From contig OX578136.1 in NCBI GenBank assembly GCA_951213105.1, forward strand, positions 158,900,678 to 158,964,677: a stretch of 64,000 nucleotides of DNA, written 5' to 3'. Shown here one piece after another: positions 50,023 to 61,034 of the stretch. Origin of the DNA: Amaurobius ferox. Taxonomy: Eukaryota; Arthropoda; Arachnida; Araneae; Amaurobiidae. Both the position numbers and the translations under genes were made by a program. A model generated the notes under the pieces. The model made no database searches. It was given only the letters and a program-made list of their open reading frames with translations, and was not told where the DNA came from. How positions within the stretch are numbered: position 1 is the stretch's first letter; the number at the start of each line of letters is the position of its first letter.

Positions 50023-50563
50023 AAAAACATGTTTTTGTTAGTTTTTACAAGTAAAAAGTATGTTTTTGAAAAAAATCGCAAAATGTCACATTTTTCAAAA
50101 AACGCATTTTTGGTAACACTTTTGCAAAAACGCACATTTTTAAAAAAAAAAATGTAAAAGTGCGAAAACCTATGTTAATTCCCATAGAGAAAACGGCATT
50201 TTGAAAAAAAATCGCAAAATGTAACATTTTTTAAAAAAAGCTTTTTTGGTAACACTTTTGCAAAAACGCACATTTTTTTTACAAAAAATACACAAAAGTG
50301 TGAAAACCCATGTTATTTCCCATAGAGAATTCAAACAATCTAAAAACCACAATTTATTTTAAAAACGTACATTTTTGTTGTTTTTTTTAACGTTTTGAAA
50401 ACTTTTTGTGAAAAAACGCTAAAAGTGACACTTTCTTAAAATTTATAAAACATTAACATTTAAAAAGAAGAAAAAGAAAAAAAAAAATCATCTGATCCAT
50501 CCTAACCTTTGACTGACTTCATGGAACGTCACGTGCTGGTGGAAACTGCACCCCTGCTCATGA

Positions 50564-50629
50564 GGTGCGCCTATGCTTTAACATGGGAGAACTAGCACCG
50601 CAATTTCCCCATGTTAAAGTATAGCACCG
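50564..50629. repeat. Subterminal hairpin, right end
   Basis: Mirror of 38401-38466, 31 bp from the right end of the element. Confidence 0.75.
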
Positions 50630-50660
50630 CGTGAGCCAGAACCCCCTACTATTCCCTACT

Positions 50661-50666
50661 AATGCG
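50661..50666. repeat. Target-site duplication, right copy
   Basis: AATGCG directly follows the terminal CCCTACT and matches 38364-38369. Confidence 0.85.
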
Positions 50667-50850
50667 TTATGGCGGGTATATTGCTTTCCGTATACACATA
50701 TCGTTCTTCCTGGTGTCAATTCTTATTCAATAGCGATGTTTTACAACTTTGTAATTGGTATTTTTCATCTACCTCGCTTTGTTGCCGAGTTAGTTTGTAA
50801 TACAATAACAGAAGCTTTCTGAGTTACATTTTCAAAGTAACATTATCCAA
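50667..50850 (-). repeat. Family C repeat fragment, right flank
   Basis: Matches, inverted, the family C stretch left of the element (core AACAAAGCGAGGTAGATGAA on the minus strand) and, in the same orientation, 30490-30660. Confidence 0.5.
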
Positions 50851-50980
50851 CCCTGCTTTCAGCCGTTAATTACTGAACATAAACAGGAAAACACCTGTAG
50901 ACAAATAATAATTTTTCAACCGGTGTGTTCACCTCTTGTCTTGAGGAATTCTTGTAACTTGATCCCTGTAAGAAACTCAC

Positions 50981-51065
50981 CACAAAGACACGCGCCCGTG
51001 ATAAAATGTTCCTCAGACACATTTTGGATGCGATTCAGAAACCGTGGCAGAAAGGAGATGAAAAA
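50981..51065 (-). CDS. Candidate exon, unknown host gene
   Basis: On the minus strand, an acceptor (CCTCGACACCTCTAG) and a strong donor (TTTGTG/GTGAGT) bound 28 open codons plus one base (peptide includes PRFLNRIQNVSEEHF). The composition looks like protein. The plus strand of the same stretch is also open for 41 codons with plausible splice sites (50973-51097), so the strand is uncertain. If the minus reading belongs to the same gene as the exons at 20.8-24.6 kb, the palindromic element sits in an intron of that gene. Phases do not join directly, so other exons would be needed. Confidence 0.3.
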
Positions 51066-51097
51066 CTAGAGGTGTCGAGGACGCAAGTTGACGACAG

Positions 51098-51488
51098 GTA
51101 GAAAAAAGAATACGAATATATTTTTGAATCTGGATTGCTGAAAAGGAGAATAAAACTTATCATTTAAAGTACAAAATAATTGATAAATAAGAATAAATAT
51201 ACGATGGTATAAAAATATCATATATCATAGTATTTTATTGTTTCCAACTTGTATATATAAAACAAAACATTTCAATGGTTCACATTTTGGGCATTCCTCA
51301 ACATGAATTATCAGTGTCTATGAACACTATATCTGAAATACATAAACATCTCTAATGGAATTTAGAGCGGTTCTTTCAATCAATAAACGAAATAAATAAT
51401 AAAATTATATCTTGGATTTCTAGAGAGATCTGGGAATAAACCTAAAAATGTCCGAAATGTATTTTTTTTTATTAAAATTGCGCGCGCC
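51098..51488. other. Gap, nothing recognised
   Basis: AT-rich; no frames or repeats of note. Confidence 0.45.
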
Positions 51489-51920
<432 letters not shown>

Positions 51921-52110
51921 AAAGATAAAAATAAAAATAAAATGAAATTAATAAGACTAATTTAAAACATGATCAGTGTCATACCCTGGTTCAAAAACAA
52001 TACGGAAGAAAAATTATGTAAAGAGGATATGAAAAGAAATATCAGACTAAAGGAAAACAATGCTACCATATAAGACAAAATGATCTTAATTTCAAATTTC
52101 AGTAATACAC

Positions 52111-52614
52111 ATGTATCAATATTCAATATATATATATAACAGTAATCTAAGCTTGCATAATATACACATGTTTAGATATTTAGATGACATATTATGTGTA
52201 TCCCAAAATAATATCCCTATAGAATTAAACTTTTATCCAAAAAAATTACAATTAAATGCAAGTAATAATGACTCAAATGTTGCAAACATTTTAGATTTAA
52301 ATTTAAATTTACAAAATTGTAATATGGTTAAAAACTTGTATGATAAAAGACAGAATTTTAAATTTAATACATCAAAAATTCAACATTTTGTCTCTTATTT
52401 GCATATATCTGTATTTAGAAATATTATAATAAACCAGGCTCTTAGAATCAATAAAATTTGTGATGAATATTATAAATTAGCGCATTTTATGGAATTATTG
52501 AGTACAGCGACTAATAATGCATATCCTCCCAAGCTTGTTATTAAAATTATCAACTCAGTGTATGAACTTTCATTCGATAACATCCTAGAAAACTTTCCCA
52601 ATTATAGTGACTAA
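52111..52614 (+). pseudogene. Reverse transcriptase C-terminal remnant
   Basis: A 167-codon frame with FRYLDDIL (YxDD catalytic box, 52177-52188), then LDLNLNLQN and a LYDKR block typical of the thumb side of some metazoan non-LTR or Penelope-like reverse transcriptases, and INKICDEYYKLAHF. The fingers and most of the palm upstream are missing, replaced by AT-rich sequence and microsatellite. The lineage is uncertain. A second, worse-preserved copy lies inverted at 55064-55495. Confidence 0.6.
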
Positions 52615-53399
52615 CATACATTTATATATAAAAAAAAAATTATATATAATTATTTATTAATTATATAAATAAATAAAAATGAAATATAAAAAACGAAGTC
52701 AAAAAAATTAGAAAAATCAAAAAATCGGAAAATAAGATGCATTAACATTAATGTTTTGAATTTTATTTTCGCAAAAAAATTGTAACTTTTGCCAGTATTG
52801 AAACTACGATTTGAGCGCCCTTATAATGGTGTATAGTGGCATTCTCGTTTATCCAGTTTTCCTATGAATTACTTGTTTAGTAAGAATTTTCATCTTTGAT
52901 TCATGTTCATATTCATGATTGCATATATGGGTTGTTCATTTTCTGAATTGCTTGTCCGGTCTCCAGCTTAGACTCACTGGACGGGTCTGGGAGTATTACT
53001 GTGAACGTTCGTACTGCCTCCCTGGTAGAATTTCAACTTATTCATTCCGGTGCTTCTAGATAATTAAGCTGTTGAGGTTGATCGTGTATACACGTGGTGG
53101 AAGAAAAAGGGTTCATGCCGCATGGTAATACAAATTTTCTTAATGTATCCTATTTTCATTTTTCCATTTTTTTATGCCTGTAGTCTGAGTTTGGGAATTT
53201 ATAGTAATGTACTGTTGCCCAATCTGAAACAGGCATTTGTTTGGGTTGGTTAGAGTTAAATACTCAGACCTGAGGAGGAATTTAACTCTGACTAATCATC
53301 GAATTTGGGCTGGTGTGGTTCTCTACTCTTGTCGGCATTGTGGCCGTGGATTTGCTTCTATGGTGGTGTTGATATTGCCCTTTTTTTATTATTACATAA

Positions 53400-53443
<44 letters not shown>
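52615..53443. other. Gap with a possible LINE scrap
   Basis: No gene. Around 53310-53370 (plus) the frame YSCRHCGRGFASMVV resembles half of the CxxC finger found in some LINE proteins. It is too short to call. An (AT)n run ends at the MITE boundary. Confidence 0.35.
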
Positions 53444-53446
<3 letters not shown>

Positions 53447-54353
53447 GGTGTCCCCAAAACATTGACCTCGGCTTTTATTCCTGAAATATTGATCTTAGAC
53501 ATATATATTAAATTACAAAGTTGCTTGAAAAAGGTACAGAATTTTATGAAATCGTTAAAAATTTTTAGGGGATTAAATTAGTAGAAATACAAAATTTAAA
53601 TTTTTATACGGCCCCCGTACGAAAATATTTTCAATGAGTAAAATGTGCCCCATACACAAATAAGGTGACGTACAAAATTTCAGCATTTTATCATAAAAGT
53701 TCCAGAGATATGTTTAAACAAAGTTGGGAAGGAATTAATCACAAATTAAAATGTAAATGTTTACAGCAAGAGTGCAAATGACGCAACGCAGAAATGCATC
53801 ATAGGCAAATAATATCTGCCTCTTATCTTTAATGGATCTTTGGCATGGATGGAAAACATTTTGAACAAGCTTTGTAATCTTTGTGTAAAGTTATCCTTTC
53901 TACATAGTGTAGATACTTTTATACCAATAAATAGCAAAATTATTATTTATTTATGTAAGCATTGTTGTCTTTCGTAATTTGTGTATAACCTCTGAAATGT
54001 GATTTGCCGACATGATTTTTCCACTCTGAGAACCAATGTCGATGCACCGAAAAGTGGTTTAAGTTAGCATTTTTGTCTTTTCAGATCTCTGGAACATTTT
54101 ATGATAAAATGCTGAAATTTTGTACATCACCTTATTAGTGCATGGGGCACATTTTACTCATTTGAAATGTTTTTGTACGGGGATCGCATAAAAATTTAAA
54201 TTTGGTATTTCTTCAAATTTAATTCCCTTGAAAATTTTAATAGATTTCAAAAAATTCTGTACCTTTTTTTACTCAACTTTGTAATGTATTATATATGCCT
54301 AAGATCAATATTTAAGGAATAAAAGCCGATGTCAATGTGTTTGGGACACCCTG
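53444..54353. mobile_element. Foldback MITE with TA target duplication
   Basis: A 910-bp element with ends CAGGGTGTCCCCAAAACATTGAC and its inverse (GTCAATGTGTTTGGGACACCCTG), arms of about 270 bp and flanking TA. It is related at the termini to 7362-8212. No transposase. It inserted into, or created, a (TA)n tract. Confidence 0.85.
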
Positions 54354-55063
54354 TATATACAATTAATCCAAAATCCTGAATTAATCCAAAATCCTGAATT
54401 AATCCAAATTCCTGAATTAATCTAAACAAATGCTGGTTTCGGATATGGCAATAGTTAGTTACTGTAATTGCTATAACCCAGATCAGAAGCAAGAATAGAG
54501 GATACAAATTGAAAAATAATAAAGAAACTAAGGTTACTGTATTACCATGAACCATGTGGCAGGAATTTTGGAGAGCTACGTGTTTAGCAGGTGAGCAGTT
54601 GTGATTGAATGACAGAAAGTTGAGCAGTGTCCAATAGAAAGAGAGGAAAAATAAACCATGGAGATAGAGGAGATTATATACAATATTAATTAGCGGCACT
54701 TCCACTGAAATTCAACCCAGGGAATAAGTGTTGAAGACAGAGAGCCATAATTTAGATAGGGTACATAGAATGAACCGGAATCATGGATGAAAATTTTTAT
54801 TAAAATACATAGCAGGCACAGGAGAAATGAAAAAAAGAGTATGACACTAACACCATTAATAGGGGCTTCAAGCCATTGCTACAAACTGGCTAAAATTACC
54901 TATTTTTAGTGAAAATAATTTTCAAGATATTAAATATTTATGACCAGTATTTTCTATTTTTTATTTTTCATTTTTTTTTTGTTAATTTATTATTTTTCAT
55001 TTTATTATGTATTTATTTGATAAGAATAATTAGTGTTTCTTTAAATTATAATAAATTAAATAA
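54354..55063. other. Gap with a short tandem repeat
   Basis: AATTAATCCAAAATCCTG (18 bp) is repeated about 3.5 times near 54360-54425. The rest is unassigned. Confidence 0.5.
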
Positions 55064-55495
55064 TTAGAAGCTGCCATAATTGGAAATTTTGTCATAGATA
55101 CCGAGTGGTAATTGATATAATGAGTTAATAATATTAAAAATGAATTTGGGAGGATATGAAATATTAGTTGCAGAATTTAATAAGTCTATAAAATGTGCTA
55201 ATTTATGATTGCCATCACAAATGTTTTTTATTCTAAAAATCTTATTTAATATAATATGTATATGCGAACAAGAATTAAAATGTTGGATTTTAGAAGTATT
55301 AAAATTAAAATCTATTCTTTTATCATGTAAGTTTATAGCAAGATTATTATTTTTTATAACTAAATTTAAATTTAAAGTTTTAGCAACATTAGAATCATTA
55401 TTACTAACATTTAATTGTAAATTAATATAATAAAAGTTAAATGCAATAGGATTATTATTATGGGATATATATAATCCATATATACTAATTGCCAA
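55064..55495 (-). pseudogene. Reverse transcriptase remnant, inverted copy
   Basis: A 143-codon frame aligned with 52111-52614 (shared LQLNVSNNDSNVA-type block, DKR, FNFNTSKIQHF, KLAHF, YPPK). The YxDD aspartates are gone (SIYGLYIS at that position), and the N-terminal side runs straight into the GTCTGTCTGTCC microsatellite. Non-functional. Confidence 0.6.
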
Positions 55496-57100
55496 GTGTC
55501 CGTCAGTCTGTCTGTCCGTCTGCCAGTCTGTCTGTCTGTCTGTCCGTCTGTCACGCTTTTTTTAGGCACTTCCCGAATAGATAGAGACTTCCAAATTGGT
55601 ACACGGCTCGGTCGTATAAAACCCCCTGGAAAAATCGAATTTTTTGAAAACGTTCTATAGAGGGGGTGCCCCACACCAAAAGGTTCGAAAAGTGAAATGA
55701 AGGGAAAGCATGCTTTGCGATGAGATAGAGACTTCAAATTTGGTCTATGGGTAAACCGTTTGAAAGGAAAAAAGTGTACAATTTCAGATTTCGAATATTT
55801 TCTACTTAAGGGGGTGGCGCACACCAAAATGTTCGATTTACCGAATAAATGAGAAACGGCTACTTTAAAATTTGATAGAGGCTTGAAATTTGGTATATGG
55901 GCTAATCATTTGATGAAAACACCCAAAACGAATATAGTTTTCAAAAATGTTAGTTTAGCGGGTGCTCCACACCATAACGTTCGAAAAGTGAAATGATAGA
56001 AAAGTATGCTTTGCGATAAGATAGAGACTTCAAATTTGGTGTATGGGTAAACCGTTTGATAGGAAGAGAGTATACAATTTCAGATTTCGAATATTTTCTA
56101 CTTAAGGGGGTGCCGCACACCTAATTGTTCGATTTACCGAATAAATGAGAAACGACTACATTAAAATTTGATAGAGGCTTGATATTTGGTATATGGGCGA
56201 ATAATGTGATAGCAAACCCAATGAAAATGGATTTTTTCAAAAATGAATATTTAAGGGGGTAGGTACTGTACACAAAAACATTCGAAAGGTGAATTGATAG
56301 AAAAAACATGCTTTGCAATGAGATAGATACTTCAAATATGGTGTAGGGGTAAATAGTTGAAAAGGTAGAAAGTGTGCAATTTCAGTTTTCCAATATTTGC
56401 TATTGTAGGGGGTGCCGCTCACTAAAATATTCGATTTGTCGAACAAACTGAAAACGCCTCCTTTACAATGTGATAGAGGCTTGAAATTTAGTATATGGGC
56501 TCATCGTTTGAAAAACAAACCCAAGATGAACTCTGTTTTTCAAATATGTGCATTTAAGAGGGTGTAACATAGAAAAACGTTCAAAAGATGAAGTGATAGA
56601 GAAACATGCTTCACGATAAGATAGAAACTTCAAATTTGGTGTACGGGGAGATAGTTTGAAAGGAAGAAAGTGTGCATTTTCCGATTTCCAATATTTGCTA
56701 CATTAGGGTGTGCCGCACACCAATATGTTCGATTTTCCGAAAAATGAGACACTCATCCTTTTAAATGTGATACAGGCTTGATATTTGGTATATAAGCCAA
56801 TCATCAGACAAAAAACTCAAGATGAACAGAGTTTTTTAGAAATGTTCATTTATGGGTCAGCTCCACAGAAAAACATTCAAAAGGGGAAATGATAAATTAG
56901 CATGCTTCGGGGTGAGATAGAGACTTTAATTTGGTGTACGGGTAGATATTTCTAAAGGAACAAGTGCGCAATTTAAGTTTTACAATATTTTCTTCTTTAG
57001 GAGTTCTACGCACCAAAATATTCGAGTTGCCGAATAAATGTGAAACGCGAATTACTCGAAAATTTACATTATTCAGGTTTTGCTTATTGTGAGACCGTTG
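55496..57100. repeat. ~298-bp tandem repeat of two ~150-bp half-units
   Basis: After a (GTCT)n tract, the phrase ACACCAAAAGGTTCGAAAAGTG and its variants recur near 55671, 55969, 56271, 56569 and 56866, a ~298-bp period. Each unit has two half-units: GATAGAGACTTCAAATTTGG and GATAGAGGCTTGAAATTTGG, each followed by GGGGGTGCCGCACACC-like text. Frames inside are by-products. Confidence 0.85.
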
Positions 57101-57445
57101 ATATTCAACGGGCATTCTTCTAGTATATAATCTAAATATCTATACATGGACATATTACGCAAACTGTAATTATAGCTTTCTTCGTTGAAGTATGTATATC
57201 AGTCAATACTGATGAGGTAAAATTCCTTGTAGGATATCAAATTGCTGCCTAAAAATGAACCACCATCTTGAATATAATTTTCATAGAAAGTGAAATTAAG
57301 TAATTTTTTAAAAAGGAATGATGAATATTTTCGTGTATTATACTGTTCAGCATTTTCTGAAATAATTTTCTAAAGATCATATATATCTATATTATTAAAC
57401 AAGTCTTTAAAATATAGGTACAAATACTATGGATATTATATACTA
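57101..57445. other. Gap, nothing recognised
   Basis: AT-rich sequence up to the Tc1-like element. Confidence 0.45.
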
Positions 57446-58657
57446 TATGACCAAAAGTATCCGGGTGCCCCTCCTCAGAAGCGGATGTGGCTGTGTACGT
57501 CATAGAGTGAGACAAAAGTGAGGCCCACGGTCTTGGACGGTCACAAACGTGCGTTAGAGAGACAATGAGTAAGTCGACAGAATTGAGTAAGATTGTACGT
57601 GGCATGATAATTGGATGCCATCGTTGCAACAAATCGGTGGTTCATGATATTTCGGCATTAGCGCAGGTGCCTTATGATGTCATTGTAAAATGGATACGTC
57701 TGTGACCTACAACTGCAGGAATACGAAGTGGTAGGCCGCAGAAACTCACAGATTGCAGTCGTCGAACCTCGAAGAGGGTGGTGCTGAAAAACCCCAAGAC
57801 CCCAGTCGCAGCGGTGACTGGTGAGTTCCAAAATGCATCTGGCGTCATCTGTAGCACCAGGACTGTTCGTTGGGAGCTTAAAAAAATAGGTTTCCTAGAT
57901 CGTGCAGCTGCTCACAAGCTTAACATGAGCACGGCCAATACGAAACGTCTTTTGCTGTGAGGCAAAGCTCACCGCCATTGGACTGTGGAGCAGTGGAAAC
58001 AAGTACTTTGGAGTCACGAATTCCGTTAACCTGCCTGGGAATCCGACAGATGTGCCTGGGTTTGGCTGATGCCAGGCGAACGCTTCTTGCCTGAGTATAT
58101 TGTGCCAACTGTAAAATTTGGTGGCAGCGGCGTCATGGTTTTGGTTTGTTTTTCTTGTTTCGGCCTGGACCCCTTAGTTCCTGTGGCGGGAAACATGGAC
58201 TCTGCAATGCATGTTGACTTTCTTGACAACTCTGCACTTCCAACTCTCTGGCAACAATTCAGGGAAGGATCGTTTCTGTATCAACAGGTTAACTGTTCTG
58301 TCCATACAGCAAAAACTATGGTTTCCAGAGATGGGTGTCGTGTTTTTCAGAGATGGGTGTTAAAAAATTAGACTGGCCCTCACAGAGTTCCGATCTGAAT
58401 CCTATTGAACACATCTGGAATGAATTGGAATGTAGAATATGCGCCAGGTCAAATCGCTCATTTCAATGGCAGGACACACTGCAGATTTCACCGCCATATG
58501 GAAGGCAATTAATACTGAAATTTTTAAAAAGCTCATGGAAAGTTTCTCCAGAAGAGTGCAGGCTGTGATTGATGCAAAAGGTGGCTCACTCAACGTTCTA
58601 TTAATATGTGCAACATGCCTCTCTGATTCCGCAATAGTAGGTGTACAGATACTTTTG

Positions 58658-58664
<7 letters not shown>
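57446..58664 (+). mobile_element. Tc1-like DNA transposon, inactive
   Basis: Inverted ends TATGACCAAAAGTATCCGGG and (reversed right) TATGGCCAAAAGTATCTGTA, about 1.2 kb long, next to TA. The TA target at the right has grown into a (TA)n run. It carries a decayed transposase and is a different family from 9766-11301. Confidence 0.85.
57565..58600 (+). pseudogene. Tc1-like transposase pseudogene
   Basis: From ATG at 57565 (MSKSTELSK) the helix-turn-helix region is read with several stops, including one before GRPQKLTD and another after TKRLLL. Later segments keep the family pattern: HWTVEQWKQVLWSHEFR (family WSDESRF, Asp replaced by His), GGSGVMVLVCFSCFG, a block with FLDNSALPTLWQQF, and QQVNCSVHTAK in place of the second-Asp motif. 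PSQSSDLNPIEHIWNELE near 58376 holds the third acidic position. Stops, frameshifts and catalytic replacements show it is dead. Confidence 0.85.

Positions 58665-58699
<35 letters not shown>
58661..58699. repeat. (TA)n microsatellite
   Basis: Pure TA run immediately right of the Tc1-like element. Confidence 0.9.
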
Positions 58700-58701
<2 letters not shown>

Positions 58702-58740
58702 TCTTAATGATTCTTAGTAAATACTAGAGTAAAAAAACAC

Positions 58741-59536
58741 TGGAATACAAGTCAATAAACTATAAATTAGTTGAAGTAAACAGAACGACAATCCATAGGA
58801 AATAAAACTAATTAAACGATGGGTAGAAGGCAATGAAATTGTAAAATCATCAGGAGGTGTATACGAATCAATTGCCTTCTAGATAATAGTGTTTTTTATT
58901 AAATAACCTTATTGAACAAAAATATTATTTTATACCCTAAAGAGCTAGGAGAAAAACCAAGAATAATAATGGAAAGAATGTAAGATTTCTTAAAAAATGG
59001 GTAATAAGCCTACTACTCACATGTGCATAGATGGGAAGTAATAACTTCAATACTGTTGCCACACATGATATTAAAAGTTACTGTTGTCAAACATAAAGAA
59101 TAAAATATAAAACCAGTGTTGCCACTCCAGAAAATATAAACAGAATTGCCAATCGAAAGTAAAAGCAGAAAAAACACAAGATATACAACATATGAAATAC
59201 AATAAATGGATGTTAAATATATATGCACATGAGAGTAGTAGGCTTCAATTATTTTTATCATTTTTAAAAAATTCTTTTACATTCTCACCATTATTATTCT
59301 TGGTTTTTTTCCTAGTTCTTTGGGATGCAAAATAACCTTTTCAGCCAATGTAACAAGGTTGTTTAATAAAAAAAAAATTATCTAGAAAGTAAATGATGTG
59401 TATATACATCTCCTGATGATTTTGCAATTTCATTGCCTTGTATCCATTGTTATTCATTCAATTTTTAACTAGTTTTATTTCCTACGGATTGCTCTGTTTA
59501 CCTCAAATAATTTATATTTTATTGACTTCCATTCCA
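58741..59536. repeat. Foldback repeat with ~300-bp arms
   Basis: The left arm (about 58741-59030) is repeated inverted at about 59215-59536, sharing TCATCAGGAGRTGTATA, CCAAGAATAATAATGG and AAGCCTACTACTC. The arms are ~80-85% alike by eye. No transposase and no clear target duplication. Could be an inverted pair of a retroelement end or a foldback transposon. Confidence 0.7.
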
Positions 59537-60164
59537 TTTTTTTCTTAATCTAGTATCAAGATGTGCCATTTATAAGAAATTTAAATTCTTCATATATTTT
59601 TACCTTATGTTAATAAAACCTCGAAAAAAAAAGTAATATTCTTACTTTTATTAAATTTGTCGATGTTTTTTTTTTCTCTCTGTAGATTTTATCAGAAATC
59701 AATCGATCGTAGGAGTTATCTTCAGTTATTCTCTAGATTTAAAATCTTTTTAGTTTCACTAAATGAATATTTGAGGCTGGTAAACCTGCCATGCATTAAA
59801 TATATTAAATAAATTGGTTTATTTAAGTTTTCTTCAAAATTTCGAAATGAAATTAATTTACATTTACACTTACGTTTAGTAGTTGTACAGTATATTATAG
59901 GAACTATCTGTATATATCTCCTAGTAGAATTTCAGCATTGGCCCAATACTGGCACCTACAATAGACCCAATATTGGGATAATATGAAAATGTAAACATTC
60001 GTATTATTTCGAAGTAAAGTATTTTTTAAGACTGTGATCATTCAACATGAAGAATTTTATTAGATTCAAAAATAATTTACATCGCTGCTGAAACAAAATA
60101 GATGTTATATAATTTCGTCAAAAGTAGCATAGAACAAAATAAAGATGAATCGGTTTCGGAAGCA
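59537..60164. other. Gap, nothing recognised
   Basis: AT-rich; no frames or repeat ends. Confidence 0.45.
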
Positions 60165-60639
60165 AAAAATCTGACGTGAGCAGCACATGACTTTCTCTGC
60201 AGATTCATACTCACGTTCTCTATTTTTTCAAAATTCATTATATTGGGTTTAAATGCACAAAATAACTCCTACAATTGTTTAAAATGATACCGAATTGGCA
60301 CTTTTAATTCAATTTTCGTTCTCAGTTGGTAACTGGACGTTTCGTCAACGGTGGCACAGCGTAAATGCAAAAAATCTAAAATATCTCGAGAACGGCTAGT
60401 GTTGTTGTTGAGACCCAGACCGTCCGACCTACCAGAAAGGTGTAAGGTCTGTAAGGTGAAAGGTGTAAGATAACATCGGGCCGGGAAGTGCCACCCAATT
60501 TAGACCGGAACCCAGTGGGGGAGGCATCCACAAGGACCGTACCCTCCTTCCCCTACCACCAACCTCTCGGAAGGACTTACGGTCCCACATATTTAACGTG
60601 ATCGTACTCCGAGTGAACACGGCGGCAGTTTCGGCAGTG

Positions 60640-60709
60640 GCGGAAATCGAACCAGGGCCTATCGAGTGCAATTCCTGCGCGTAACCACTTGGCTACCGCG
60701 CCCTCCGCG
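60640..60709 (-). tRNA. tRNA-like SINE head (degenerate)
   Basis: Minus strand GCGGTAGCCAAGTGGTTACG is an A-box-like start and CTGGTTCGATTTCCGCC a B box, about 45 nt apart. The acceptor stem is not convincing. It is a Pol III promoter of the SINE, not a tRNA gene. Confidence 0.6.
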
Positions 60710-60914
60710 ACAATCTCTATAACTTTCTTTTTATTCACCCAATTTAGACCGGAACCCAGTGGGGGAGGCATCCACAGGGACCGTACCCTCCTTTCTCTAC
60801 CACCAACCTCTCGGAAGGACTTACGGACCCACATGTTTAACGTGATTGTACTCCACATGAACACGCCGGCAGTTGTGGCAGCGCGCAAACCATCGGGCTA
60901 CCGCGCCCGAAAAG

Positions 60915-61034
60915 TGCCAACAGCACGCGATGTTCCCAGGTGGTCACCCACCCAAGTACTAACCGCGCCCGATGCTGTCTGACTTCGGTGATCTAACGAG
61001 AACCGGTGTTTTCAGCACGGTACGGCCGTTAGCT
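60915..61034 (-). rRNA. 5S rRNA-like sequence (SINE head)
   Basis: About 120 nt colinear with metazoan 5S rRNA: AACGGCCGTACCGTGCTGAA near the 5' end, ACACCGGTTCTCGT, TAGATCACCGAAGTCA, GGTTAGTACTTGGGTGGGTG and GACCACCTGGGAACA, ending GTGCTGTTGGCA. The internal control region is largely kept. The 5' end is altered (AGCTAACGG) and the sequence is fused to SINE body with a target duplication, so it is a 5S-derived head rather than a working 5S gene. Confidence 0.75.

Larger units (their letters stand above)
38370..50660. mobile_element. Palindromic PolB-only transposon (Maverick/Polinton-related)
   Basis: A 12,291-bp element flanked by a 6-bp direct repeat. Two arms (38370-44172 and 44827-50660) are inverted copies that appear essentially identical. 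The only difference I found is one extra 31-bp repeat unit in the right arm, plus divergence at the loop edge. Ends are AGTAGGGAATAGTAGGGGG and its inverse. Each arm has one intact gene for a protein-primed-type DNA polymerase B, reading outward. A 6-bp duplication, AG ends and this polymerase are known Maverick/Polinton traits. The integrase, packaging ATPase, protease and capsid genes of those elements are absent, and the inverted repeats cover ~95% of the element instead of a few hundred bases. Whether it moves by itself cannot be told from sequence. Confidence 0.9.
44827..50660 (-). repeat. Right arm of the 5.8-kb inverted repeat
   Basis: Inverted counterpart of 38370-44172. It is 31 bp longer because of one extra unit in the tandem array at 49817-50022. 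Confidence 0.95.
60400..61034 (-). mobile_element. Composite 5S/tRNA SINE with target duplication
   Basis: A 635-bp insertion flanked by CGGCTAG (60393-60399 and 61035-61041). On the minus strand it reads: a 5S-rRNA-like head, a truncated tRNA-like piece (GGGCGCGGTAGCCCGATGG), a ~130-bp body, a second tRNA-like head, a second copy of the body, and a CAA-rich tail. The two bodies share ACCCAATTTAGACCGGAACC and ACCTCTCGGAAGGACTTACG. This is a dimeric SINE joining a 5S-type and a tRNA-type unit. Frames on either strand are incidental. Confidence 0.85.

Noticed and set aside
38370..50660. Palindrome as a sequencing or assembly artefact
   Set aside because: The loop is non-palindromic, the arms differ by a 31-bp repeat unit, the outer flanks differ and a 6-bp direct repeat abuts both ends. 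A foldback read artefact would not give these. Long-read spanning would settle it.
60915..61034. Functional 5S rRNA gene
   Set aside because: It is fused to SINE body within a single target duplication and its 5' end is altered.
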